Positions 6,865-15,419 of a stretch of 64,000 nt of DNA are shown here, piece after piece. Position 1 is the first letter of the stretch. The number at the start of each line of letters is the position of its first letter. The stretch comes from an uncultured Lachnospiraceae bacterium (lineage in GTDB: Bacteria; Bacillota; Clostridia; Lachnospirales; Lachnospiraceae): assembly GCA_934401915.1 (NCBI GenBank), contig CAKRSV010000004.1:186001-250000 (forward strand), given 5' to 3'. The notes below the pieces were generated by a model that was given only the letters and a program-made list of their open reading frames with translations, did not search any database and had not been told where the DNA came from. The translations under genes and the position numbers were made by a program.

Positions 6865-9762
6865 ATGAAATTTCAATTATCGGAGAAGAATTGTTTTTAT
6901 ATGGAAGAGGGGGCTTTACCCGGCGTTGTTAAGATTGCCCGCCGGGTCTGCGAAGATTTTGCACTCGTATTTTCCGGGCAGCCGGAGTGTTGTGCCAGCC
7001 TGTCTGCGTTGACAGAGTTTCCGGTTTTGTTCGGGACACTGGGACACAGTGAACTTCTGAAGCAGTATGAAGAAAAAGGAATGTTTAATCGGCAGACGAT
7101 AGAAGGCAAAAGGGAAGTGTATTCCATATCGGTAGTGGAGCACCCGGTTAAGAAGGACAGGCAGGCTTTATTGATTGCCGGAAGTGATAAAAGAGGAACG
7201 ATTTATGGTTTGTTTCATTTATCGGAGCTGATAGGAGTCTCTCCTTTGGCATACTGGTGCAAGGTGCAGCCTGTGAGGCAGAAGGAAGTCATACTGACAG
7301 AAGAAAATATGGGAGTGTCAAAGGAACCTTCTGTGAAATACCGTGGTTTCTTTATCAATGATGAATGGCCTGCTTTTGGAAACTGGTGTAACCGCCGGTT
7401 TGGTGGCTTTACGGCAGCTATGTATGAACAGGTTTTTGAACTTTTGCTTCGCTTGAAGGGAAATTACCTGTGGCCCGCTATGTGGTCTTCCAGGTTCAGT
7501 GTAGACGGACCGGGACTGGACAGTGCGGTACTTGCCGATGAAATGGGAGTCATCATGGGAATGTCCCATCATGAACCCTGTCTGCGTCATGGAGAGGAGT
7601 ATCGTTATCTGAGAGGAAAGGATTCTGTCTATGGGGATGCATGGAATTTCCGGACCAATGAAGAGGGAATCACGCGGTTCTGGAAAGACGGACTGATCCG
7701 GAGCGGTAAATTTGAAAATGTGATCACGGTCGGAATGCGTGGGGAAGCAGATTCTGCCATTATGGGAGAGCAGGCAACGCTGGCGGATAACATTAATCTG
7801 CTGAGAGATGTGCTGCGTACCCAGAACCGGCTGATCAAAGAGCATGTGAATGAAGATCTGGATAAGGTACCCAGAATGCTTGCGTTATACAAAGAAGTGG
7901 AGCCGTTCTTCTATGGAGATGCGCAAACGCAGGGACTTAAGGACAGTGAAGAACTGGAAGGGGTTACCCTGATGCTGTGCGATGATAATTTCGGAAACCT
8001 CCGAACCCTGCCCACAGAGGAAATGAGAGCTCATCGTGGCGGTTATGGCATGTATTATCATTTTGATTATCATGGACTGCCTGTTTCTTTTGAATGGGTG
8101 AACAGCTCTTATCTTCCGAAGGTATGGGAGCAGATGACGCAGGCATATGAATTTGGGATCCGGGAATTATGGATTGTGAATGTGGGAGATATTTTTACCA
8201 ATGAATTTCCGTTATCCTTTTTCCTGGATCTGGCATATGATTATGAAAAATGGGGCATCTCAAACCTGAACAGCCCGGATGAATATACCAGGAGCTTTGT
8301 GGAAAAACAGTTCGGAGCATGGCTGGACGACAAACAGAAACAGGACGTGGTACATATCCTTAAGGGCAATACCAGGCTGGGACATAACAGACGGCCGGAA
8401 GCCATGCGGGCGGGTGTTTATGCACCGTTAGCCTACGAGGAGACAAAACGGGTCTTGACTGAGGTACAGGAGCTGATGCAGCTGACTGAGACAATTTATG
8501 AAAATTGTGAGGAAACAGCAAAATGCAGCATGTTCTGGCTGCTGTATTATCCGGTTATGGCAAATTTAAATGTTCAGAAGCTGCAGCTTCTTACTGGTCT
8601 GAATCATGCTTATGCACAGCAACAGAGAAATCAGGCGAATGAAATTGCAGATATGGTGGAAAACTGTCTACAGTATGATGAGATGCTGATAAGAAAACTG
8701 CATACCTTGGATAACGGGTATTTCTATGGAATGGGCATGTCAGAGCACATTGGCTTCCAAAAATGGAATGAGGAAGAATGTCAATATCCGATCCTGTACC
8801 GGTTTAAGCCGGCCAATAAACTGCGTATGGTGGTATCTGTGCCGGGGACGCAGCAGCATACACAAGGTGGTGACTGGACCAAACAGACCTTGTACTTGGA
8901 TGATTTTCTGTCACCGGACAGACAGGAGGCATATCTGGAGCTTTCGGCAGTGGGAAGAATGCTTCCAGAGTATCGCATAATCTGCACAGATGAACGTCTG
9001 ACGATCCGTGAAGAGAAAACGTCAAATGAGGGAGTGGTGCATCTGGTGCTGACCAGAAAACAGGAAACAGGCAAAGCGTTATCGGAGGATGCAGTACTTC
9101 ACATCGAGAGTGAATTTTGCCATACCAAAGTGGTTGTGCTTTTTTCGACTGCTTTTCTGGCAGAACAAAGGAAGAAGGAGCCGGCCGGTACCTTTTTGTG
9201 GTGCGGCGGCAGCAGTGAGGATGGTAACTACTGCGGCAGAGAGTATATTTCAATGGAGGCGGCGCACTATTTTGAAAAATCGGATACAGAGGATGGTGCC
9301 TTTGTAGAAATACCGGAATATGGAAAAACGCTGTCCGGTATGAAAGCATTTCCGGTTACTGCCTTTTTTGATCCACTCCAAAATGCACCTGAACTTAGCT
9401 ATCGGTTCGTCTTACCAAAGGAAGATACCTGTATTGTCCGTTTCCTGTTGACACCGTCTAATCCAACGGATGTGAACAAACGTCTTCTGTTTGGTGTTTC
9501 TGTAAACGAGGGAGAAATTGAGACGGTAAATGCGATCAAAGAATCCTTTGCGGTAGCTGACAGAAATGAAGAGTGGGAGCGGGGCGTGCTTGACAATATA
9601 CGTGTGTGTGAACACATTATACAGGGAAAAGAGGGTGCTAATCTTCTCCATGTATATGCGATGGAACCGGGATTTGTGCTGGAAAAGATAGTAATTTTCC
9701 CGCAGGGAAAAGAACCAATGAAGTGTTATCTTGAGGTGCCGGAAACGTTTCGGCAGGGATGA
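6865..9762 (+). CDS. GH115 family glycoside hydrolase, xylan alpha-1,2-glucuronidase type
   Basis: A 965-residue protein matching GH115 across its length. After an N-terminal domain comes YRGFFINDEWPAFGNW, LKGNYLWPAMW, the MGMSHHEPC block and GMRGEADSAIM, all characteristic of the GH115 catalytic barrel, then helical and beta-rich C-terminal domains. GH115 enzymes release (4-O-methyl-)glucuronic acid from xylan and xylo-oligosaccharides. The N-terminus has no signal peptide, so it probably acts inside the cell on imported aldouronic acids. The ATG at 6865 is 2 bases after the eda stop, with GGGGG 5 bases before it; an in-frame GTG at 6841 lies inside eda. A terminator follows. Confidence 0.92.
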   Translation: MKFQLSEKNCFYMEEGALPGVVKIARRVCEDFALVFSGQPECCASLSALTEFPVLFGTLGHSELLKQYEEKGMFNRQTIEGKREVYSISVVEHPVKKDRQALLIAGSDKRGTIYGLFHLSELIGVSPLAYWCKVQPVRQKEVILTEENMGVSKEPSVKYRGFFINDEWPAFGNWCNRRFGGFTAAMYEQVFELLLRLKGNYLWPAMWSSRFSVDGPGLDSAVLADEMGVIMGMSHHEPCLRHGEEYRYLRGKDSVYGDAWNFRTNEEGITRFWKDGLIRSGKFENVITVGMRGEADSAIMGEQATLADNINLLRDVLRTQNRLIKEHVNEDLDKVPRMLALYKEVEPFFYGDAQTQGLKDSEELEGVTLMLCDDNFGNLRTLPTEEMRAHRGGYGMYYHFDYHGLPVSFEWVNSSYLPKVWEQMTQAYEFGIRELWIVNVGDIFTNEFPLSFFLDLAYDYEKWGISNLNSPDEYTRSFVEKQFGAWLDDKQKQDVVHILKGNTRLGHNRRPEAMRAGVYAPLAYEETKRVLTEVQELMQLTETIYENCEETAKCSMFWLLYYPVMANLNVQKLQLLTGLNHAYAQQQRNQANEIADMVENCLQYDEMLIRKLHTLDNGYFYGMGMSEHIGFQKWNEEECQYPILYRFKPANKLRMVVSVPGTQQHTQGGDWTKQTLYLDDFLSPDRQEAYLELSAVGRMLPEYRIICTDERLTIREEKTSNEGVVHLVLTRKQETGKALSEDAVLHIESEFCHTKVVVLFSTAFLAEQRKKEPAGTFLWCGGSSEDGNYCGREYISMEAAHYFEKSDTEDGAFVEIPEYGKTLSGMKAFPVTAFFDPLQNAPELSYRFVLPKEDTCIVRFLLTPSNPTDVNKRLLFGVSVNEGEIETVNAIKESFAVADRNEEWERGVLDNIRVCEHIIQGKEGANLLHVYAMEPGFVLEKIVIFPQGKEPMKCYLEVPETFRQG

Positions 9763-9777
9763 CAGAAAAGGAAATAA

Positions 9778-9821
9778 TAAAAAATCGTTTGGATACAGAA
9801 GTGGTCTGAACGATTTTTTTA
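9778..9821 (+). terminator. Rho-independent terminator after the uronate/GH115 operon
   Basis: Arms TAAAAAATCGTT (9778-9789) and AACGATTTTTTTA (9809-9821) pair around a 19-base loop, and the right arm provides the T run. The A/T symmetry could let it work on both strands. Confidence 0.8.
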
Positions 9822-9853
9822 TTGTCTGGGCATAAGCATAAGGAGGACTAGCC

Positions 9854-9882
9854 TTGACAGAAACGGGAAAAAAGAAGAGAAT
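9854..9882 (+). promoter_or_regulatory. Predicted promoter of the G3E GTPase operon
   Basis: TTGACA (9854-9859), a 17-base spacer, and GAGAAT (9877-9882). It sits between the upstream terminator and the first G3E gene. I saw no clear Zur- or Fur-type palindrome over it. Confidence 0.5.
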
Positions 9883-9953
9883 AATAAAGTATGCAGTTAC
9901 AGAAAGATTCTCTGCCGGATTTTTGCAGAGATAAGAAAGGTAAGGTGTTAAAC

Positions 9954-11063
9954 ATGACGAAGATTGACATCGTCTCCGGATTCCTGGGAGCCGGAAAAAC
10001 TACTTTAATCAAAAAGCTGTTAAAAGAGGCTTTGGCAGGCACGAAAGTGGTGCTGATAGAGAATGAATTTGGTGAGATCGGCGTGGACGGCGGTTTCCTG
10101 AAAGAGGCCGGGATCGAGATCAAAGAGATGAACTCCGGTTGTATCTGCTGTTCGCTCGTAGGAGATTTCGGCACATCCTTAAATGAGGTGCTGGATACCT
10201 ATGCACCGGAGAGGATCCTCATTGAGCCTTCAGGCGTCGGCAAGTTATCCGACGTTATGAAAGCGGTACAGGGAGCCATGAAAGACCGCGACGTAGAGTT
10301 AAACAGTGCGGTAGCGGTGGTAGACGCAAGCAAATGTAAGATGTATATCAAGAATTTCGGCGAGTTCTTTGTCAACCAGATCGAACATGCCGGAACCATT
10401 ATCCTGAGCAGAACGGACAAGATGAGCGAGGAGAAGCTGACGGCCTGCGTAGCCATGATCCGCGAGTACAACGAAAAAGCAACGATCATCACGACGCCTT
10501 GGGATTCCCTGGATGGAAAGGATATTCTGGAGACGATCGAGGGAGCCAAGGATCTGGAGGCAGAGCTGATGAAAGAAGTGATGGAGATGCACGATGAGCA
10601 TGAACATCATCATCACGATCATGACCACGATGAGCATGAGCACCACCATGATCACGACCATGAGGAGCATGAGCACCACCACGACCATGACCATGAGGAG
10701 CATGAGCACCATCACGACCACGGCCCGGACTGCACCTGCGGCTGCCATGACCACGATCATGAGGGACACCACCATCACCATCACGCAGATGAAGTGTTTA
10801 CAAGCTGGGGACTGGAGACGCCGACTCTTTACAGCAAGGATGAGATCGCACATATTCTGTCCGAGCTGGATAAGGAAGAAGAGTACGGGATCGTTCTCCG
10901 TGCCAAGGGAATGGTTCCTTCTACCGATGGCGGATGGATCTATTTTGACTATGTGCCCGAGGAGAGCAATATCAGAAGCGGAAAGCCGGATGTGACCGGT
11001 AAATTCTGCGTCATTGGTTCGAAGTTAAAAGAGGACAAACTGGCAGAGCTGTTTCGCAAATAG
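9954..11063 (+). CDS. G3E-family (CobW/YjiA-type) GTPase with a His-rich metal-binding segment
   Basis: A 369-residue CobW-type P-loop GTPase. Walker A is GFLGAGKTT at residues 9-17, the family metal motif C-I-C-C is at residues 63-66, and EPSGVG follows. Residues about 213-278 are dominated by His, Asp and Glu, ending in a CTCGCH cluster and a six-His run; a CobW C-terminal domain closes the protein. G3E proteins insert or deliver metals (Zn, Ni, Co), and such His-rich tracts bind metals in HypB/UreG-like relatives. The metal here is unknown. The start at 9954 follows AAGG at a normal distance; an in-frame ATG at 9891 has no ribosome site. Confidence 0.9.
   Translation: MTKIDIVSGFLGAGKTTLIKKLLKEALAGTKVVLIENEFGEIGVDGGFLKEAGIEIKEMNSGCICCSLVGDFGTSLNEVLDTYAPERILIEPSGVGKLSDVMKAVQGAMKDRDVELNSAVAVVDASKCKMYIKNFGEFFVNQIEHAGTIILSRTDKMSEEKLTACVAMIREYNEKATIITTPWDSLDGKDILETIEGAKDLEAELMKEVMEMHDEHEHHHHDHDHDEHEHHHDHDHEEHEHHHDHDHEEHEHHHDHGPDCTCGCHDHDHEGHHHHHHADEVFTSWGLETPTLYSKDEIAHILSELDKEEEYGIVLRAKGMVPSTDGGWIYFDYVPEESNIRSGKPDVTGKFCVIGSKLKEDKLAELFRK
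10632..10721 (+). repeat. 33-base tandem repeat coding for a His-rich tract
   Basis: Units start at 10632, 10665 and 10698 and encode EHEHHHDHDHE; the third is incomplete. Synonymous changes separate the copies. The repeat explains the long antisense and shifted open frames seen over this stretch. Confidence 0.85.
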
Positions 11064-11117
11064 GCCTGTAAGAACGGAAACAGAAGCCGGATGAGGCAGA
11101 ACAGGAAGGATGTGGAT

Positions 11118-12053
11118 ATGCTGATGAAACCCGTCTACGTGATCAACGGCTTTCTCGAGAGCGGAAAGACCGAATTTATAACGTATACGTTAGCGCAGCC
11201 CTATTTTCAGGTGCGGGGAAAGACGTTGCTCATTCTCTGCGAGGAGGGCGAGAAAGAATATGACGAAAAGCTGCTGAAACGCAGCCATACGGAGCTGGAG
11301 CTGATCGACGAGGAGGAGGATTTTAACCCGTCGAAGCTGATGGAACTGGAGAAGAAACACAAGCCGGAGCGGATCATCATCGAGTACAACGGCATGTGGA
11401 ACTACAAGGAGATGAAGCTGCCCTGGCACTGGAAGATCGAGCAGCAGATCACGACGATCGACGCTTCCACGTTCCCGATGTACTTTACCAACATGAAATC
11501 CCTGCTGGCAGAGCAGATCCGTAACTCGGAGCTGATCATCTTCAATCGGTGCGACGGGGTGAAGGATCTGAGCACCTATAAACGGAATATCAAGGCGATC
11601 AACCCCAAGGCAGAGATCGTCTTTGAGGATTCCAACGGAGAGATCAACGAGATTATGGAGGACGACCTTCCCTATGATCTGAAAGCGCCGATCATTGAAC
11701 TGGACAATGAGGGCTACGGGATCTGGTATCTGGACTCGTTAGACCACCTGGAGCGATACATTGGAAAGACGGTGCAGTTTACGGCGATGGTCTTAAAACC
11801 GAAGGATTTCCCCAAGGGTTATTTTGTGCCGGGACGCATGGCGATGACCTGCTGTGCAGAGGATATGGCATTTCTCGGATTTGCCTGTGAATATGACGGC
11901 ACGGACAAGCTGACGGATAAGCAGTGGGTCAAGGTGACGGCGAAGGTTTCCAAGGAGTACTTTGCGGACTATCAGGGAGAAGGTCCGATCCTGCACGCGC
12001 AGAGCGTAGAGCAGACGAAAGCGCCCAAGGAGACGGTGATCAGCTTTTCATAG
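11118..12053 (+). CDS. G3E-like P-loop GTPase fused to a DUF1980/TIGR03943-like C-terminal domain
   Basis: A 311-residue protein. Residues 11-18 (GFLESGKT) form Walker A, and the N-terminal two thirds follow the G3E fold, with IIFNRCDGVKD as the likely base-recognition region. The C-xCC metal motif of classical G3E proteins is absent: the matching place reads LCEEGEKEYDE. The last 90 residues (YIGKTVQFTAMV..., PKGYFVPGRMAMTCCAED, WVKVTAKV) resemble the OB-like domain of DUF1980/TIGR03943 (YcgQ-type) proteins, which occur with YcgR-type permeases. The ATG at 11118 has AGGAAGGA 7 bases upstream. It follows the His-rich G3E gene by 54 bases and is probably cotranscribed. Function unknown; metal trafficking is inferred. 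Confidence 0.8.
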   Translation: MLMKPVYVINGFLESGKTEFITYTLAQPYFQVRGKTLLILCEEGEKEYDEKLLKRSHTELELIDEEEDFNPSKLMELEKKHKPERIIIEYNGMWNYKEMKLPWHWKIEQQITTIDASTFPMYFTNMKSLLAEQIRNSELIIFNRCDGVKDLSTYKRNIKAINPKAEIVFEDSNGEINEIMEDDLPYDLKAPIIELDNEGYGIWYLDSLDHLERYIGKTVQFTAMVLKPKDFPKGYFVPGRMAMTCCAEDMAFLGFACEYDGTDKLTDKQWVKVTAKVSKEYFADYQGEGPILHAQSVEQTKAPKETVISFS

Positions 12054-12107
12054 GAGTTTGCCAGGAAAATCAGGGCAGATGGAAATGTCTGGAAGAAAGA
12101 CAGGTAT

Positions 12108-12149
12108 GGCATGCAGGGGAAAAGAGAACTCTGCATGCCTGTTTTGTTT
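12108..12149 (+). terminator. Rho-independent terminator after the G3E pair
   Basis: GGCATGCAG (12108-12116) pairs with CTGCATGCC (12131-12139), followed by TGTTTTGTTT. It ends just before the ribosome site of the next gene. Confidence 0.8.
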
Positions 12150-12165
12150 CGGAAAGGAGAGAAGG

Positions 12166-12930
12166 ATGGCGGACGACAAGGAGATACAGCAGCTTAAAAA
12201 GCGTCTGTTGGAGCTGGCGGAGCGTTCCTACAGTCAGAATATCTATACATTCACAAATTTTATGGGACTGTTCTCCTTGCAGGCTTTCTACGAGATCCGG
12301 CGGGAACTGGAGTATGCGGGCGTTGATCTGGACGGCGGCGCGCCGGTGTGCGAACGGCAGATGGTGCGTTTCGGCTCGCCGGAGCTGCTGGGCTATGAGA
12401 CGGAATACCCGATCGTCTGCCTTCGGGTCGAACCGCTGCTCCTGAAGTTTGCAGAAAATCTGACGCACCGGGATTTCCTGGGCGCGATCATGAATCTTGG
12501 GATCGAGCGGGAGATGATCGGAGATATTTTTGTCGAGGAGAAGGCGGCGCATGTTTTCTGTGTGGAATCGATCGCTCCCTACCTTGCAGAGAATCTGGAT
12601 CAGGTGCGGCATACACATGTGAGGTGCCGTGTCACAGAGGTGCCGCAGGCGCTTGCCAGTCCGAGTCTTGAGGAGACGTCGGTGTCGGTCTCATCGGCCA
12701 GAATTGACGGCGTGATCTCAAAACTGTATAATATACCGAGGAGTACAAGCCTTGAACTTTTCCGGGCGGGAAGAGTCTTTGTGAACGGACGGACGACGGA
12801 GAACAACAGTTATGCCCTGAAAAAGGGAGATTCCGTCACGGCAAGGGGCTTCGGCCGTTTTCTCTATGAGGGAGAACAGGGGGAGACGCGCAAAGGAAAG
12901 CTGCGGGTGCTCGTAAAAGTATACCGGTAG
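12166..12930 (+). CDS. YlmH-like RNA-binding protein with a C-terminal S4 domain
   Basis: A 254-residue protein. The N-terminal region (to about residue 175) matches the YlmH/DivIVA-neighbour family, with a typical LGAIMNLGIEREMIGDI block. The last 70 residues are an S4 RNA-binding domain (RIDGVISKLYNIPRS, FRAGRVFVNGR). In Bacillus, YlmH binds ribosomes and takes part in ribosome-associated quality control, so a link with the RqcH at 48.4-50.1 kb is plausible. The ATG at 12166 follows GGAAAGGAG; the frame is open 36 codons upstream, but that part crosses the preceding terminator and is not coding. Confidence 0.88.
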   Translation: MADDKEIQQLKKRLLELAERSYSQNIYTFTNFMGLFSLQAFYEIRRELEYAGVDLDGGAPVCERQMVRFGSPELLGYETEYPIVCLRVEPLLLKFAENLTHRDFLGAIMNLGIEREMIGDIFVEEKAAHVFCVESIAPYLAENLDQVRHTHVRCRVTEVPQALASPSLEETSVSVSSARIDGVISKLYNIPRSTSLELFRAGRVFVNGRTTENNSYALKKGDSVTARGFGRFLYEGEQGETRKGKLRVLVKVYR

Positions 12931-12959
12931 CTGTGGCTGCCGCAAGAGGGAGAAAAGTT

Positions 12960-13871
12960 ATGCTGCATTATACATTTATCCAATGGTTGTTTTTCTTTTA
13001 TTTCTACTGCTTTTTCGGATGGTGCTTCGAGTCCACCTACGTTTCGATCAAATCAAAGAAACTGGTAAACCGGGGATTTATGCGGGGACCGTTTCTGCCC
13101 CTGTATGGAAGCGGCGGCATTATGATGCTGGTGGTGTCCATGCCGTTTCAGGATAATGTTGTGCTGACTTATATTGCGGGCGTGATCGGGGCGACGGCGC
13201 TGGAGTACGTCACCGGTGTGACGATGGAAGCGCTTTTCAAGGTGCGTTACTGGGATTATTCCAAGAACAAATTTAATTTTCAGGGACATATCTGTCTGGG
13301 ATCTTCGCTGGCGTGGGGAGGTCTTACGATCCTGATGACGAAGGTCATCCACAAGCCGATCGAGCATTTCGTGCTGTCGATCCCGACCACGGCGCTGACG
13401 GTGATCACGTGTATCCTGACGGTCTACATCGTGGTGGATTTTACACTTTCTTTCAAGGCGGCAATGGATCTGCGCGATATCCTAGTCAAGATCGAGCGGG
13501 CGAGAGAAGAGCTGGAGCGTATGCAGCATCGTCTGGATATCATTATTGCGTTTAACAACGAGGAGAAGGAACAGAAGAAGCAGGAGAGAGAAATGCGGAT
13601 GGCAGAGCTTTCTGCAAGCCTCGAGCAGCGCTTTAACGGGATCAAGGAGGCAATTCAGAGTAAACCCATGGAGTACAGCGAGAGCGTGAGAGAGGAGATT
13701 GCCGATCTGAGGGCGCGTTTCAACCTGTACATGGAAGGAAGAAAGAATTTCAAAGGACTTCTGGATTTCTACAAGAGGGATATGATACGCAACAATCCCA
13801 CAATGGCATCCAATAAATTTAAGGATGCCTTTGAGGAATTGAAAAATGCGGTCAGTCGTCGGTCAGAGTGA
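12960..13871 (+). CDS. Putative ABC-transporter permease of the CmpB family (membrane protein with a coiled-coil tail)
   Basis: A 303-residue protein with a hydrophobic N-terminal half: FFYFYCFFGWCFES, RGPFLPLYGSGG, GATALEYVTG and WGGLTILM mark several membrane segments typical of the CmpB-type family (PF06541). Residues about 165-300 are charged and helical and likely form a cytoplasmic coiled coil. Despite the family name, no ATPase partner is nearby and the function is unknown. The start at 12960 follows AGAGGGAG. The last 20 bases overlap the convergent PHP gene. Confidence 0.82.
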   Translation: MLHYTFIQWLFFFYFYCFFGWCFESTYVSIKSKKLVNRGFMRGPFLPLYGSGGIMMLVVSMPFQDNVVLTYIAGVIGATALEYVTGVTMEALFKVRYWDYSKNKFNFQGHICLGSSLAWGGLTILMTKVIHKPIEHFVLSIPTTALTVITCILTVYIVVDFTLSFKAAMDLRDILVKIERAREELERMQHRLDIIIAFNNEEKEQKKQEREMRMAELSASLEQRFNGIKEAIQSKPMEYSESVREEIADLRARFNLYMEGRKNFKGLLDFYKRDMIRNNPTMASNKFKDAFEELKNAVSRRSE

Positions 13872-14691
13872 TGTAGTGTCTTTTCGGCGCCTTGGGCTTT
13901 TGTGATCTGCGCAGAGAATCGATAATATTGTTTTCCACTAATTCCAGGTTCCTTGCCTTGCGTTTTGCCAGGGCGAGGAGCCTGTTGTATACCCAGAAGG
14001 AATAGACCAGCAGGTCGTTCGCGCGGCCGAGCTTGGATTTCGTGGTATGCTCATAGTGCTTCCCGCCGACGCGCGTCGCCTTTTTCGAGCGCACATAGCG
14101 GATAAGGTCTGACTCGTTCTGGATGTTATTCTGGAAAATGGTATAGCCGAGTCCCACGCAGGCTGCCTTGTGGGAGTCGCTGCCGCCAAAACAGGGCAGA
14201 TGGTAGTGGGAAGCAAGCATCATGGCGCGGTTGTTGGAATCGGCGTCCTCACAGGCATTGTAACCTTCTATGAAATCGAATTTCTGATAGATGAGGTGTC
14301 CCTTCTTGCCGCGCAGCGTGTTGCGGATGCTCAGAAACTTCTCGCCGCAGGGATGCGCCGGACCGAGGATACCGCCGTAGTGGTGGACGATCTCGATCAG
14401 AAGCAGTACCGGAAGACCGCGCAGCTCAAGGATCGGGAGCTTCACGTCCGTAGGCATGATGACGAGGATGTGTCCGGCGTCGATGGTATCGTATTCAATC
14501 CCCTTCAGGACAACGAAATCCTTCGGCTTATTCCGGAGCTTCTGATAGTACCGGTAGGCTCTGTAGGAGTCGTGATCGGTGATCAACATGCCCTGATAGC
14601 CTTTGCTTTTGAGAATCTTTATCGTATCAAGGAGAGGAAGTTTGCCATCCGGCGAGCCTTCCTTGGTGTGACAGTGCATATCAAATTTCAT
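13852..14691 (-). CDS. PHP-domain metal-dependent phosphoesterase
   Basis: A 279-residue protein starting KFDMHCHTKEGSPDG, the HxH metal motif of the PHP domain. It continues with ITDHDSY, KGIEYDT, PAHPCGEK and GGSDSHK, the remaining metal ligands in the usual order. PHP proteins hydrolyse phosphate esters or nucleotides; the substrate cannot be told from sequence. The C-terminal 60 residues are basic. GGAG lies 7 bases before the ATG. Confidence 0.87.
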   Translation of the reverse strand: MKFDMHCHTKEGSPDGKLPLLDTIKILKSKGYQGMLITDHDSYRAYRYYQKLRNKPKDFVVLKGIEYDTIDAGHILVIMPTDVKLPILELRGLPVLLLIEIVHHYGGILGPAHPCGEKFLSIRNTLRGKKGHLIYQKFDFIEGYNACEDADSNNRAMMLASHYHLPCFGGSDSHKAACVGLGYTIFQNNIQNESDLIRYVRSKKATRVGGKHYEHTTKSKLGRANDLLVYSFWVYNRLLALAKRKARNLELVENNIIDSLRRSQKPKAPKRHYITLTDD

Positions 14692-14847
14692 AAGTGATCT
14701 CCATTCTTATTCCGTGGCAACGGTCCGGGATGACTGCAAAGTATCTTTCCCGGCGCAGGACCGCTATATTCTTTAGCTGACTTCCATATTTATATTGTAT
14801 CCCTTTTAGTGTGATAATTCAAATGAAACGGGAAGATTGTCAGAATC

Positions 14848-15261
14848 TTACTGCATATGCATGGCTTCCAGGATCCAGGAACTTTTGACCAGCGCGATGC
14901 CCTGTTCTTCATCGCCCAGGACGAGCAGTTCGTCGCCGGGAGAAAGATGAAATACTTCGCAGGCTTTTGCAGGGAGGGTGATCTGACATTGCGCATCCAG
15001 TCTGACCGTGCCGAAGAGGTGCTTCCCTTTCGGAGGGAGCGGAAGTTTTTCGGTTTCTTCATCGTAGGAGAGGATGTCATCGATCAGAACGTGATACAGC
15101 ATGGAAAGCTTCTGACAGCTTACGAGATCCGGCATACTGTCTCCGGCCTCCCACTTGGCGACGGTCTGTCTGGATACGCCGATCTTTTCGGCGAGCGCCT
15201 CCTGGGAGAGATCGTTCTGCTTGCGGAGCTGATAGAGATTTTTTGAGATAACGTTCTTCAT
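14848..15261 (-). CDS. XRE-family HTH regulator fused to an AbrB-like domain
   Basis: A 137-residue protein. Residues about 6-60 form a Cro/C1-type helix-turn-helix (LRKQNDLSQEALAEKIGVS, RQTVAKWEAG). Residues about 80-125 resemble the AbrB/SpoVT swapped-hairpin fold (GTVRLDAQCQITLPAKA, FHLSPGDELLVLGDE). It thus carries two possible DNA-binding modules. The ATG follows GAGGAAAACC. It is divergent from the T-box/ABC importer operon, with about 120 bases before that operon's promoter, and could regulate it or itself; neither is shown. Confidence 0.85.
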   Translation of the reverse strand: MKNVISKNLYQLRKQNDLSQEALAEKIGVSRQTVAKWEAGDSMPDLVSCQKLSMLYHVLIDDILSYDEETEKLPLPPKGKHLFGTVRLDAQCQITLPAKACEVFHLSPGDELLVLGDEEQGIALVKSSWILEAMHMQ

Positions 15262-15384
15262 GGTTTTCCTCTTTTCTGACAGAAACGGCGGCGCCGGTCG
15301 CTGTCTGTTTGTTCTTTTAGTATGACACGAAAGCGGAGGGACGGCAAGAAAAAACGCTCTGACGAAATTTTTGAAAATTACCTC

Positions 15385-15413
15385 TTGACATTTAGAAAAG
15401 GATGAACTAAAGT
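15385..15413 (+). promoter_or_regulatory. Predicted promoter of the T-box/ABC importer operon
   Basis: TTGACA (15385-15390), a 17-base spacer, then TAAAGT (15408-15413). The start near 15420 coincides with the beginning of the T-box leader. Confidence 0.65.
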
Positions 15414-15419
15414 AAAAGC

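Noticed and set aside
10299..10853. 184-codon antisense frame over the His-rich tract
   Set aside because: It is a poly-Val/Met by-product of antisense His codons in the G3E gene.
12058..12165. 36-codon extension of the YlmH-like gene
   Set aside because: It passes through the terminator of the previous operon, and the ATG at 12166 has the good ribosome site.
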